Below, one piece after another: positions 19,285 to 27,708 of a stretch of 64,000 nucleotides of DNA. The notes under the pieces were generated by a model, which was not told the DNA's origin, did no database searches, and saw nothing but the letters and a program-made list of their open reading frames with translations. The first letter of the stretch is position 1, and each line of letters opens with the position of its first letter. The stretch spans positions 204,571 to 268,570 of the forward strand of contig NZ_QUEE01000005.1 in NCBI RefSeq assembly GCF_003477885.1. Reading direction: 5' to 3'. The stretch is from Lachnotalea sp. AF33-28. Lineage in GTDB: Bacteria > Bacillota > Clostridia > Lachnospirales > Lachnospiraceae. Position numbers and translations under genes: made by a program.

Positions 19285-20205
19285 TTGGATTCCTATTATG
19301 CGTACCTGGAGACGGAGAAGGTCAACCAGGAAACGACACATATTGATCAGTGCAGCACACGGGAGATCCTGCAGTTGATCAACCGGGAGGATGCTTCGGT
19401 GGCAAAAGCCGTGAACCGGGCGCTCCCCCAGATCGCAGCCGCGGTGGATACGGCGTATCTGGCGCTGAAGAGAGGGGGACATCTGCTCTATATCGGGGCC
19501 GGAACCTCGGGAAGGCTGGGAGTCCTGGATGCCTCGGAGTGCGTGCCCACATTCGGTGTGGAACCGGACCTTGTGCAGGGATGTATCGCCGGCGGAGACA
19601 GGGCGCTGCGGACTGCGATTGAGGGCTGCGAGGACGATGCCGCGCTGGGGAAGATGCAGATAGCCGGATGCGGCGTAACCGCAAAGGATGTTGTGGTCGG
19701 AATCAGCGCCAGCGGAAGCGCCCCCTTTGTGATTGGCGCTCTGTCAGAGGCCAGGAAAAGAGGGGCAGCGACGGTGGCGGTGGTCAACAATGTATACAGC
19801 AGGATGAAGGAAGTTTCCGATATCTGCATCGAAGCGGTCACCGGGCCTGAGGTGATCAGCGGTTCCACCAGAATGAAAGCGGGCACCGCCCAGAAAATGA
19901 TCTTAAATATGCTCTCCACGGCGGTAATGATTAAGCTGGGTAAGGTGTACGGGAATATGATGGTGGATCTGAAGGCTTCCAATAAAAAGCTGGAAGACCG
20001 CGCGGAACGGATCTTCTGCAGCGTTACAGGCAGGAGTATGGAGGAGGCGCAGCGTTATCTGGAGGCTTCCGGCAAAGACACAAAGCTGGCAATAATGATG
20101 TGCCTTTCTGGGCTTGGGAGGGAAGAAGCAAAAGACGCGCTGGATGGCTGCGGCGGATTCCTTAGGAATGCTCTTGTCAGGACTGGCATCAAATGCGGGG
20201 ACTAG
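19285..20205 (+). CDS. murQ: N-acetylmuramic acid 6-phosphate etherase
   Basis: 306 residues, normal for MurQ. It cleaves the lactyl ether of MurNAc-6-phosphate to give GlcNAc-6-phosphate. The SIS domain carries YIGAGTSGRLGVLDASECVP (active-site Glu region, residues ~72-91) and GISASGSAPFVIGAL. The C-terminal signature STRMKAGTAQKMILNMLSTA is complete. The start is TTG (19285), chosen because AGGAGGTGG lies six bases upstream. It is the key gene that ties this operon to cell-wall sugar recovery. Confidence 0.95.
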   Translation: MDSYYAYLETEKVNQETTHIDQCSTREILQLINREDASVAKAVNRALPQIAAAVDTAYLALKRGGHLLYIGAGTSGRLGVLDASECVPTFGVEPDLVQGCIAGGDRALRTAIEGCEDDAALGKMQIAGCGVTAKDVVVGISASGSAPFVIGALSEARKRGAATVAVVNNVYSRMKEVSDICIEAVTGPEVISGSTRMKAGTAQKMILNMLSTAVMIKLGKVYGNMMVDLKASNKKLEDRAERIFCSVTGRSMEEAQRYLEASGKDTKLAIMMCLSGLGREEAKDALDGCGGFLRNALVRTGIKCGD

Positions 20206-20208
20206 CGG

Positions 20209-21138
20209 ATGAATAAGAGGAAGAGATCGTTTAAACAGCTGAAAAAGGACATGTACAGGGCAAGATTCATCTATCTGATGATCCTGCCGGTGGTTGTCTG
20301 GTACATCATATTTCAGTACTGGCCGATGAGCTGGCTGTCCATTTCCTTTTTTGACTACAATATGTACAAGGGCTTTGCGGGAAGCGAGTTCATCGGCTTT
20401 GAGAACTTCAGCAGATTTTTTAACGGGCTGGACTTCTGGCGGCTGATGCGCAACGTGCTTCTGCTCAATCTGTATGCTCTGGCCGTGGGATTTCCGATGC
20501 CGATCATATTTGCCCTGTTTTTAAATGAAATGCGGTTTAAGAAGGCGAAAAAGGTCATACAGACCGTGAGCTTCCTGCCCTATTTCATATCCATGGTGGC
20601 ATTTGTCTCGATCGTGACCGAATTCCTTTCGCCCTCCACAGGACTGCTGGCGGATATCATGAAATTCTTCGGAAAGGAGCCGGTGTATTTCCTGGGGGAT
20701 GCCAAATACTTCCGCACGATCATGGTGCTGTCGGGACTGTGGCAGACTATGGGCTACAGCGCCATCGTGTATCTGTCGGCGCTGACGTCGGTGGATGTAA
20801 ACCTGTATGAGGCAGCTATGGTGGACGGTGCCAACCGTTTCGACCGGCTCTGGCATATCACACTGCCGGGGATCACTCCCACCATCGTCGTCATGCTGAT
20901 CCTCAAGGTGGGCTCCCTGGTCAACGCCAACTTTGAAAAGATCTATCTGTTCCAGAACTCCGTAAACCTGGAGGTATCCGAGGTCATACAGACCTGGGTA
21001 TACAAGAGGGGCATGATTAAATACGACTACAGCATGGGCACCACCGCGGGACTGTTTAACGGCCTGCTGGCCCTGATCCTGGTCATTATGGCAAACCGGC
21101 TTAGCAAGAAGTATTCGGATTCTGCCGGCATCTGGTAA
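20209..21138 (+). CDS. Carbohydrate ABC importer permease, LplB type
   Basis: 309 residues and about six membrane helices. A basic start is followed by YLMILPVVVWYIIFQYWP, and the EAA loop is YEAAMVDGANRFDRLWHITL (~residues 202-221). It begins three bases after the murQ stop codon, so it is translationally coupled. With the next gene it forms the channel of an importer inferred to bring in MurNAc or MurNAc-containing fragments. Confidence 0.92.
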   Translation: MNKRKRSFKQLKKDMYRARFIYLMILPVVVWYIIFQYWPMSWLSISFFDYNMYKGFAGSEFIGFENFSRFFNGLDFWRLMRNVLLLNLYALAVGFPMPIIFALFLNEMRFKKAKKVIQTVSFLPYFISMVAFVSIVTEFLSPSTGLLADIMKFFGKEPVYFLGDAKYFRTIMVLSGLWQTMGYSAIVYLSALTSVDVNLYEAAMVDGANRFDRLWHITLPGITPTIVVMLILKVGSLVNANFEKIYLFQNSVNLEVSEVIQTWVYKRGMIKYDYSMGTTAGLFNGLLALILVIMANRLSKKYSDSAGIW

Positions 21139-21151
21139 AGGGGGGACGGTT

Positions 21152-22039
21152 ATGCTTCATAAAAAGATGAGCAGGACGGATTATATCGTGGAAGGGATTC
21201 TGCTTCTGATCGGTATCATGACCTGCATCTGTATCTTATACCCGATCGTGAATATACTGGCGGTATCGCTTAGCTCTGACGGCTATGTGCTGCGCCATGA
21301 GGTGAGGGTGCTGCCCAAGGGATTTACGCTGCAGGCTTATAAGGATGTGCTGGCCAACGGGGATATCTTGCGATCCTTCGGCAATTCCATCTATATCACG
21401 ATGGTGGGCTGCGGGGTGAGCCTGATCGCTACATTCTTTGCTGCCTATCCCGTCGCCTGCTGCGAATTTCCGGGGAAGAAAATCTATAATATTTTTGTCC
21501 TGATCCCGATGTGGTTCCAGGGCGGAATGATTCCGTCCTATATCTGCATCCAGAAGCTGGGGCTGATTAACAGCTACTGGTCACTGATACTGGGGGCCCT
21601 GATCTCCTCCTACCATGTGCTGATCCTGACCAGCTTTCTTAGGGGAATCCCCCGGGAGCTGCTGGAATCCGCCCGCATGGACGGGGCCGGGGAGCTGCGC
21701 GTGATGTTCAGGATCGTGGCGCCGCTTGCAAAGGCATCCTTTGCCACCATCGGCCTGTGGGTGATCGCAGCCCATTGGAACGCGTATTTCGGACCGCTTT
21801 TATATATCACGGATTCTTCAAAGTTCACATTGCAGCAAGTGCTGCGTGAAATAGTCCTGGAGGCAAACGCCGCCCAGTTCGATCTGGGGACCGCGCGGCC
21901 GGGACAGACATCGGTAAAGCTGGCGGATCAGATCCGCTATGCGATACTGATCGTATCCATCGTTCCCATGCTGGTTATTTATCCGTTTGTCCAGAAGTAC
22001 TTTGTTAAGGGGGTTACTCTGGGGGCGGTGAAAGGCTAG
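21152..22039 (+). CDS. Carbohydrate ABC importer permease, LplC/YtcP type
   Basis: 295 residues, six membrane helices, with the coupling loop LESARMDGAGELRVMFRIVA near residues 170-189 (a variant EAA with SAR) and the family C-terminus KGVTLGAVKG. The ATG follows GGGGGACGG 13 bases after the previous gene. A repeat-bearing hairpin region separates it from the binding protein. Confidence 0.92.
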   Translation: MLHKKMSRTDYIVEGILLLIGIMTCICILYPIVNILAVSLSSDGYVLRHEVRVLPKGFTLQAYKDVLANGDILRSFGNSIYITMVGCGVSLIATFFAAYPVACCEFPGKKIYNIFVLIPMWFQGGMIPSYICIQKLGLINSYWSLILGALISSYHVLILTSFLRGIPRELLESARMDGAGELRVMFRIVAPLAKASFATIGLWVIAAHWNAYFGPLLYITDSSKFTLQQVLREIVLEANAAQFDLGTARPGQTSVKLADQIRYAILIVSIVPMLVIYPFVQKYFVKGVTLGAVKG

Positions 22040-22062
22040 CGCGAACCAAAGTTAAGCGCAGG

Positions 22063-22144
22063 CCAACCTTCGGTTGGTGACAAGAAAAGAGGAAGCACGC
22101 TGAAGCGTGCGCAGGTCATCAACCTTCGGTTGGTGACAAGAAAA
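22063..22144 (+). repeat. Duplicated 25-base hairpin repeats between permease and binding-protein genes
   Basis: A 25-base direct repeat (beginning CAACCTTCGGTTGG) occurs at 22064-22088 and 22120-22144. Each folds into a small stem (CCAACC/GGTTGG or one pair shorter, UUC loop). Between them lies GCACGC-TGAA-GCGTGC at 22095-22110. No T-runs follow, so these are not terminators. They probably set mRNA stability so that the binding protein is made in excess. The last repeat ends just before the AAGGAGG of the next gene. Confidence 0.7.
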
Positions 22145-22157
22145 AGGAGGAAAGGTA

Positions 22158-23759
22158 ATGAAGAGAGGTAAAGGTAAAAGAGTTTTTGCGGTTGTATTGG
22201 CATTGAGTATGATTCTGTCTCTGGCAGGCTGCGGCAATAAGCCGACCGAATCGACAACCGCGCCGGATGCCGGTAAAACACAGGAGGCATCGGAGCCCAC
22301 AGCGAAGGAAAGCGGGAGCGCTTCCGAAACTGCGGCAGAGTTTTCCTATTTCGGCCCGCTGTGGAAGCCGTATAAGGAATCCACGCCCATATTTGACGAG
22401 CTGATGAAGCGCACGGGGATAACGGTAAATTTCGAATGGGCCAACGAAGAAGGTTTTGACACACAGCTGGCCTCTAAGGTGGCGGCAAAAGATCTGCCCG
22501 ATGTGATCAGCGGCGGCACCGGCGCGCCCAAGGCCATCGATGATCTGATCAAACAGGGGCTGATCGTCCCTCTGACGGATTATCTGGAGAAGGATATGCC
22601 CAACTATATGCGGTTCGTGGACGATAAGGACAGGCTGCAGCTGATCAACCAGGAGGACGGTGAAATCTATGGCTTCGGCCTGGTGATGGATGTTCCGCCC
22701 GCTTTCAGCACAATGATCCGCAGGGACTGGCTGGATAACCTGAATCTGGAGATGCCGAAGACCTGGGATGAGTGGGTGAATGTATGGAAAGCATTTGCCG
22801 CTGAAGACGCTAACGGCAACGGAGATCCTAACGATGAGATCCCCTTCGCAATCAACTATGACTTCTTCAAATTCATCCTGAATATCTTCGGGATGCAGAG
22901 CAACGGCACATTTTCAGTGGTGGACGGGGAGTATCTGTACGATCCGGAAAACCCGAATTATGAAACTTTCCTGGACAGCATGAGACAGGTATATGCGGAT
23001 GGGCTGTTTGCCAAAGAATTTGTTACATTAAAGGGCGCAGATTTTAACACTCTGGGCGCCAGCAACACGCTGGGCAGCCTGGTCGGCTATGCGGAATACG
23101 CGAAGAACTATACCATCGCCTGCCGTGAAATCGATGAAGATGCTTTCTTCAGCTGTGTGGTGCCGATCGTGGGACCTGACGGAGCACAGAATATACCGGC
23201 CAGGGCGAAGATCACAGCGAGCACCTATGTGAGCGTACAGGCTGTGGAAGACGGCAAGCTGGATGCGATCTTGAAATTCTTTGACTATGTATACAGCGAC
23301 GAGGGTATTGAACTGACCAATTACGGTATTGAAGGCGAGTACTTTGACCGGGTGGATAACAAACCCGTCCTGAAGGCTCCGTATAATGAGGGATTTGCCG
23401 TTGCGAGAGAAAACGGACTGATTCCCAGCACGATTCCCTTCTGCTTTACAGAGGATCTGTATATGCAGATTCTGATGGGCGGCATGAGCTATGACGAGCT
23501 GGAAGATTCCGGACAGACATTCATCGACGGTATGACCATCAATGAGCCTTACTATTATGTGGAAGCACCGCTCCTTAAGACAGAGGCTTATGTGGATAAT
23601 TTTGATCTGCTGGAGCAGCAGACCGCGCTGCGCGACAAATACATCATGGGACAGATAGATAAGGCGGAATACCAGAAACAGTATGAAGCCCTGAAGGCTG
23701 CCGGCCTTTCCGATGTGATTGAGCAGGGGAAAGAGGCTTATAAGAAGATATCCCAGTAA
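22158..23759 (+). CDS. Extracellular sugar-binding lipoprotein, LplA type
   Basis: 533 residues. The lipoprotein signal peptide ends at LAGC (~residue 24) and is followed by a Thr/Glu/Ala linker. The mature domain carries TGITVNFEWANEEGF, DLPDVISGG and the NGNGDPNDEIPF loop (~residue 222) usual in this family. The ATG follows AAGGAGGAAAGG. It is the substrate-binding part of the importer whose permeases precede it. The substrate, MurNAc or a muropeptide sugar, is inferred from MurQ and NamZ on either side. Confidence 0.9.
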   Translation: MKRGKGKRVFAVVLALSMILSLAGCGNKPTESTTAPDAGKTQEASEPTAKESGSASETAAEFSYFGPLWKPYKESTPIFDELMKRTGITVNFEWANEEGFDTQLASKVAAKDLPDVISGGTGAPKAIDDLIKQGLIVPLTDYLEKDMPNYMRFVDDKDRLQLINQEDGEIYGFGLVMDVPPAFSTMIRRDWLDNLNLEMPKTWDEWVNVWKAFAAEDANGNGDPNDEIPFAINYDFFKFILNIFGMQSNGTFSVVDGEYLYDPENPNYETFLDSMRQVYADGLFAKEFVTLKGADFNTLGASNTLGSLVGYAEYAKNYTIACREIDEDAFFSCVVPIVGPDGAQNIPARAKITASTYVSVQAVEDGKLDAILKFFDYVYSDEGIELTNYGIEGEYFDRVDNKPVLKAPYNEGFAVARENGLIPSTIPFCFTEDLYMQILMGGMSYDELEDSGQTFIDGMTINEPYYYVEAPLLKTEAYVDNFDLLEQQTALRDKYIMGQIDKAEYQKQYEALKAAGLSDVIEQGKEAYKKISQ

Positions 23760-23765
23760 TGAACC

Positions 23766-23791
23766 GGCCGGAGCATGCAGATGCTCCGGCC
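23766..23791 (+). other. Intercistronic hairpin
   Basis: GGCCGGAGCAT-GCAG-ATGCTCCGGCC, an 11-bp perfect stem with a four-base loop immediately after the binding-protein stop codon. There is no T-run, so it is probably an mRNA stability or partial attenuation element, not a full terminator. Confidence 0.6.
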
Positions 23792-23837
23792 CAAAACGTT
23801 CAGCCGGGCTGGGAACTGTATGAGGAGAGGAAAAAAG

Positions 23838-24986
23838 ATGCAGACTGTTTTAGGACTTGACCGGATAGATGAGTTTGAGAGTGCTCTTAGAGGAAAGCGG
23901 ATCGGACTGATCACAAATTATTCAGGTGTGGACTCCGTTTGGCGGACCAATGTTGACATTTTTACAGAGAGAGAGCTGCAGATCGTAAAGCTGTTTACTC
24001 CCGAACACGGGCTGTACGGGACAGGGGCCGGGAGAGGCGTGGAGGATACGGTGTATCCGGAGCACGGCATACCTGTAACCTCCCTGTTTGGGGATAAGGT
24101 GAGGCCCGGGGACGGGGATCTCACCGGAATTGATGTGCTGGTCTACGATATACAGGATGTGGGACTTAGGTATTATACCTATATCTATACCATGACTTAC
24201 TGTATGGAGGCTGCGGCCCGCCTGCATATTCCGTTCCTGCTGCTCGACCGGCCCAATCCCCTGGGCGGCCGGATCGTTTCGGGCGGAACGCTTGAGCTTA
24301 AGTTCGCTTCCTTTATCGGTGACTATGGGCTGCCGCTAAGATATGGGCTGACTCCGGGCGAGCTGGGGTATTATTTTATCCGGTACCGGAACCTGGATAT
24401 GGACTACAGGGTAATTGAGCTCAAAAACTATAACCGGGACTGCTATTTTCCGGATACCAAGGCCGTATGGAACATCCCGAGCCCTGCCCTGCCGGATTAC
24501 GATACCACTGTATGCTATGCCGGCGGATGCCTGGCAGGAGCGACGACTTTGAGTGACGGGCGCGGGACCGCAAAGCCTTTTCAGATATATGGCGCGCCAT
24601 ATATACATATGGGTGAATTTTACCGGGAGCTGAAGAGGGAAATACAGGATGAGGGCATCCTGCTGCGCCAGCGGGCCTTTATCCCCTCGGAGAGAAAATA
24701 TGCAGGAGAGGTGTGTTATGGGGTGGAGTTTGCCCCGCTTCGCAAGGACCTGGACTTCATCCCCGCGTCGCTGATCCTGCTGCGCACGGCGGCCAGGCTG
24801 TATCCGGAGCAGTTTGCGCTCATAGACAATGAAACCGGCAGGAAACATCTTCATTATCTGACCGGCAGCGAACAGGCGGCCGGATATCTGGAAGGACGCA
24901 TCTGCCTGGAGGAGCTGCTGGAGGAGTGGCGGGTTCAGGCGAAAGAGTTTGAAGCGGTGACGGAGGATATCCGCATCTACCGTTAG
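23838..24986 (+). CDS. namZ: DUF1343 family, exo-beta-N-acetylmuramidase NamZ-like
   Basis: 382 residues from the ATG after GGAGAGGAAAAAAG; earlier in-frame codons lack a ribosome site. The full DUF1343 pattern is visible: GKRIGLITNYSGVD (~18-31), LFTPEHGLYG (~51-60), YDIQDVGLRYYTYI (~110-123), LLDRPNPLGG (~140-149) and GRGTAKPFQIYGAP (~240-253). Members of this family release MurNAc from non-reducing ends of peptidoglycan fragments. This copy has no signal peptide, so it would act on imported disaccharides or leave by another route. It follows the importer in the same operon. Confidence 0.85.
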   Translation: MQTVLGLDRIDEFESALRGKRIGLITNYSGVDSVWRTNVDIFTERELQIVKLFTPEHGLYGTGAGRGVEDTVYPEHGIPVTSLFGDKVRPGDGDLTGIDVLVYDIQDVGLRYYTYIYTMTYCMEAAARLHIPFLLLDRPNPLGGRIVSGGTLELKFASFIGDYGLPLRYGLTPGELGYYFIRYRNLDMDYRVIELKNYNRDCYFPDTKAVWNIPSPALPDYDTTVCYAGGCLAGATTLSDGRGTAKPFQIYGAPYIHMGEFYRELKREIQDEGILLRQRAFIPSERKYAGEVCYGVEFAPLRKDLDFIPASLILLRTAARLYPEQFALIDNETGRKHLHYLTGSEQAAGYLEGRICLEELLEEWRVQAKEFEAVTEDIRIYR

Positions 24987-25059
24987 GCATACAAATACGG
25001 CTCTGCGCCGTACCGATTATCTTAAAACATGCTCTAAGGCAGCAGGAATCGAGGTTAAT

Positions 25060-25944
25060 ATGAGGCTATCAACAACCATCAACTTTTTCATCTATGACGA
25101 TGACGGCAGTTACCGCGCTTATCTGGAAGATCTGCGCCATTATGCGGCACTGGGCTTTCGGAATCTGGATGCCATCTTCTGTTCGGCCGGCGCGCCCGGC
25201 TCTCCGCTTAGGACGGACCGCTTTGAGGAGTGGGCCAAAACCGTACGCAGGGAGGCCGATGAACTGGGCATCACATTTGTGCAGACACATGTGCCCTTTT
25301 ATAATTTCTGCCATCCGCAGACAGGTATTATAGAAGATACGGAGGAGATCATCCGCAGAGCCATCGTGTGCACCCGCATATTGGGCGCACACTGGACCGT
25401 AGCGCATCCGGGGACCGACTTTCAGACCAGCCTTACAGGCGCCGGGTCAAGGAAGAAGAATCTGGAATATTTTTCGCGCCATCTGGAATTTGCAGCGCGG
25501 CAGGATGTGGGCATCTGCATAGAAAATATGGCCGACTTTCCCGGCCAGGGCTTTAAGAGAAGCTACTGCGCGACTGTGGAGGAGCTGGCGGAGCTTGTGG
25601 ATAAACTCCATGAAAGATACGATAATGTGGGGATATGCTGGGACTTCGGCCACGCCAATCTGGTCTATGCCGATCAGGTTCCCTGCCTGGAGTATCTGGG
25701 CAGGCGCATTAAAGTCACCCATGTCCACGACAACAGCGGGAGAATGGATGAACACCGCGTGCCCTATATCGGCAATGTAAACTGGGAGGCAGTCATGCCG
25801 GCCTTAAAGAGAATCGGCTATGAGGGAGATTTCAGCTTTGAGGTGAAACGCCTCGCCGCCCATGTGCCGGAATCGATTAAGGATTCGATGTGGCGGCACA
25901 TGATGAAGACCGGCGAATATCTGCTGTCTCTCGTGGAGGGCTAA
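25060..25944 (+). CDS. Sugar phosphate isomerase/epimerase (xylose isomerase-like TIM barrel)
   Basis: 294 residues. Barrel strands carry the expected metal and substrate residues: VQTHVPF, TVAHPG, ICIENM, GICWDFGHANL (~residues 190-200) and VTHVHDNSGRMDEHRVPY (~218-235), then DFSFEVK. This is the AP-endonuclease-2 type fold. The substrate cannot be read from sequence; a role in amino-sugar or lactyl-sugar breakdown is inferred from the operon. Its last four bases overlap the last four of the convergent gene. Confidence 0.85.
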   Translation: MRLSTTINFFIYDDDGSYRAYLEDLRHYAALGFRNLDAIFCSAGAPGSPLRTDRFEEWAKTVRREADELGITFVQTHVPFYNFCHPQTGIIEDTEEIIRRAIVCTRILGAHWTVAHPGTDFQTSLTGAGSRKKNLEYFSRHLEFAARQDVGICIENMADFPGQGFKRSYCATVEELAELVDKLHERYDNVGICWDFGHANLVYADQVPCLEYLGRRIKVTHVHDNSGRMDEHRVPYIGNVNWEAVMPALKRIGYEGDFSFEVKRLAAHVPESIKDSMWRHMMKTGEYLLSLVEG

Positions 25945-27641
25945 ATATCCAATGGATCGGCGGCCGCCGTCCATTCCCCGATCAGCTGCCGGATGGACTG
26001 CTGTCGGCAATCCCTGTCTTCATGAACCGCCCGGCAGACAACCTCATAACGCTTGCTGCCAAGAGGCCAGTCTTCAGGAGAACGGCAGTATCCGGAGAAA
26101 AGGGCAAACGCCATAGCTCCGGCCGTGTAGACGTTGGTGACCTCATCGATCACAGCGCCAAGCCGGTATTCTTCCGGAGACTGAAAAAGGGAGCTGCCCC
26201 ACATCCGTCCCATGTCATTGACACAGGGCTTTTTACGGAAAAAATCGATATCGCATATGACCGTCTTATGGCGCGTAAAGTCATACATGATGCTGCCGTC
26301 ATAGAAGTCAATGGCGATATATCCCTGGGATGCCGTATATTCAAGGAACGACAGGATGTCCAGATACACCTGCATTCTGGTTTTTGTATCCGTCTGCAGA
26401 AACCGCCGCCGCGATTTTGGAAACATTCTTCCCATGCACTCGCCGTCTGCCCATGCAAAGATCATGGCAAAGCCGCCGCCGATCTCTTCGCACCCGAGAT
26501 ATTCAATCAGGTTCGGATGCCGGAGGTCCTGATAGACGGGGACTGTGGACTTGAGCCTGGATATGGCGTCTTCCGGTTTCCCATCATAGCGGGCCGTCGG
26601 CGCCCCGGCAAATTTTATAAAATAACGTCTGCCGTCTTTCTCCGTGCCGAAACAGATATTGCCGGAATCCTGTCCGTCAAAGATCCGGAACACCCTGCCA
26701 TACCGGCTTAGGAAGCTGAAATCAAAAGGTGACTTCAGCATATAGGTCAGGCCGTCCGTTGTCTGCACGCACGGGTTTCCGAGATACCATGAGGGCACAG
26801 GCCGGTTCATGTTATCATACCATCCCAGCACTTCGGCCGCCTGCCGTTTCATGGTATCGATTTCTTTCTGGCCGAACGGCACCGCCCAATAGACGGAGGA
26901 GAGCGTGTTGCTGGATATGTAGAGGGCCAGAAGCTTCCAGAACTCCATGGGAGGCGTGCCGCCGAAATAGCCGTTGACCATGCCGGTGGCAAACAGATGC
27001 GACTTCTGCGCGCACCAGACGATGCGGTTGAATTCTTCCCAGGGGTCTCCGTAATCCCACCTATTAAAATCGATGACGGTCAGGACGCCGGAGGGATCGA
27101 TGATCATATTGCCGATGTGATAATCGCCGTGCTGAAGGCACTGGGGGCGCCCTTTGAGCAGATGCCGGTGTTCCTCTATGTACCGGAGCATATGATCTGC
27201 GCCTTCAAATCCGATGGGGCAGTCGTGATAGCCGCGTATCTTGCGGTCGATCTTGCGGCCGAACCTGCTTTCCCAGCCCTCTCTGCCGGCGGGCGCCGGT
27301 ATGGAGTGAATCTTATGGAGGATTTGCCCTGCCTGAAGGCCATGGACATACTGCTCTGTGTCCGCCAGCAGGGGGATTTCTTCCTCTGCGGATACCCCGT
27401 CGATCCAGCTCTGGATCGAGTACACCCCGTCTTCGCAGGTGCCAAATTCCAGCGGCATACACATGGGAATGCCGAGCGCGGCGATCTGTTTCATGATATC
27501 AAACTCAGCTTTTTTCCGCTCATACTGATCAGCGGCGGAGACCCGGTACAGCACTCTGTCCCCGTTCGGGAACACAGCGCTGTATTTTTTGTCCTCAGAC
27601 CATCCTTTATCTATGGGTTCACATTGTATAAAACGGTCCAT
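25941..27641 (-). CDS. Fused aminoglycoside phosphotransferase-like and serine/threonine kinase-like protein
   Basis: 566 residues from the ATG after AAGGAGAG; the longer frame to 27716 has no ribosome site. Residues ~1-290 form an APH-type kinase with LQHGDYHIGNMII and VIDFNRWDYGDPWEEF as catalytic and metal loops. Residues ~300-560 form a second kinase-like domain, with YFIKFAG, GYIAIDFYDGSIMYDF (catalytic-loop position) and VICDIDFF (DFG position). I recall the two halves as separate adjacent genes in other Clostridia; here they are one protein. Substrate unknown. It converges on the MurNAc operon with overlapping stops. Confidence 0.82.
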   Translation of the reverse strand: MDRFIQCEPIDKGWSEDKKYSAVFPNGDRVLYRVSAADQYERKKAEFDIMKQIAALGIPMCMPLEFGTCEDGVYSIQSWIDGVSAEEEIPLLADTEQYVHGLQAGQILHKIHSIPAPAGREGWESRFGRKIDRKIRGYHDCPIGFEGADHMLRYIEEHRHLLKGRPQCLQHGDYHIGNMIIDPSGVLTVIDFNRWDYGDPWEEFNRIVWCAQKSHLFATGMVNGYFGGTPPMEFWKLLALYISSNTLSSVYWAVPFGQKEIDTMKRQAAEVLGWYDNMNRPVPSWYLGNPCVQTTDGLTYMLKSPFDFSFLSRYGRVFRIFDGQDSGNICFGTEKDGRRYFIKFAGAPTARYDGKPEDAISRLKSTVPVYQDLRHPNLIEYLGCEEIGGGFAMIFAWADGECMGRMFPKSRRRFLQTDTKTRMQVYLDILSFLEYTASQGYIAIDFYDGSIMYDFTRHKTVICDIDFFRKKPCVNDMGRMWGSSLFQSPEEYRLGAVIDEVTNVYTAGAMAFALFSGYCRSPEDWPLGSKRYEVVCRAVHEDRDCRQQSIRQLIGEWTAAADPLDI

Positions 27642-27708
27642 AAAACTCTCCTTCTTTAACTGTGAGCGACAGCAGGCGGATGCTCTGTACACGCTCCGGT
27701 GCGCTTTA

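Noticed and set aside
22063..22144. CRISPR-like direct repeats
   Set aside because: Only two copies, inside an operon, each a small hairpin next to a ribosome site; no spacers and no cas genes.
22036..22464. 142-codon minus-strand frame across the repeat region
   Set aside because: It is antisense to the binding-protein start and the hairpin repeats; low-complexity product.
25890..27659. Two plus-strand frames of 273 and 220 codons
   Set aside because: Antisense to the fused kinase gene, which has clear catalytic loops.
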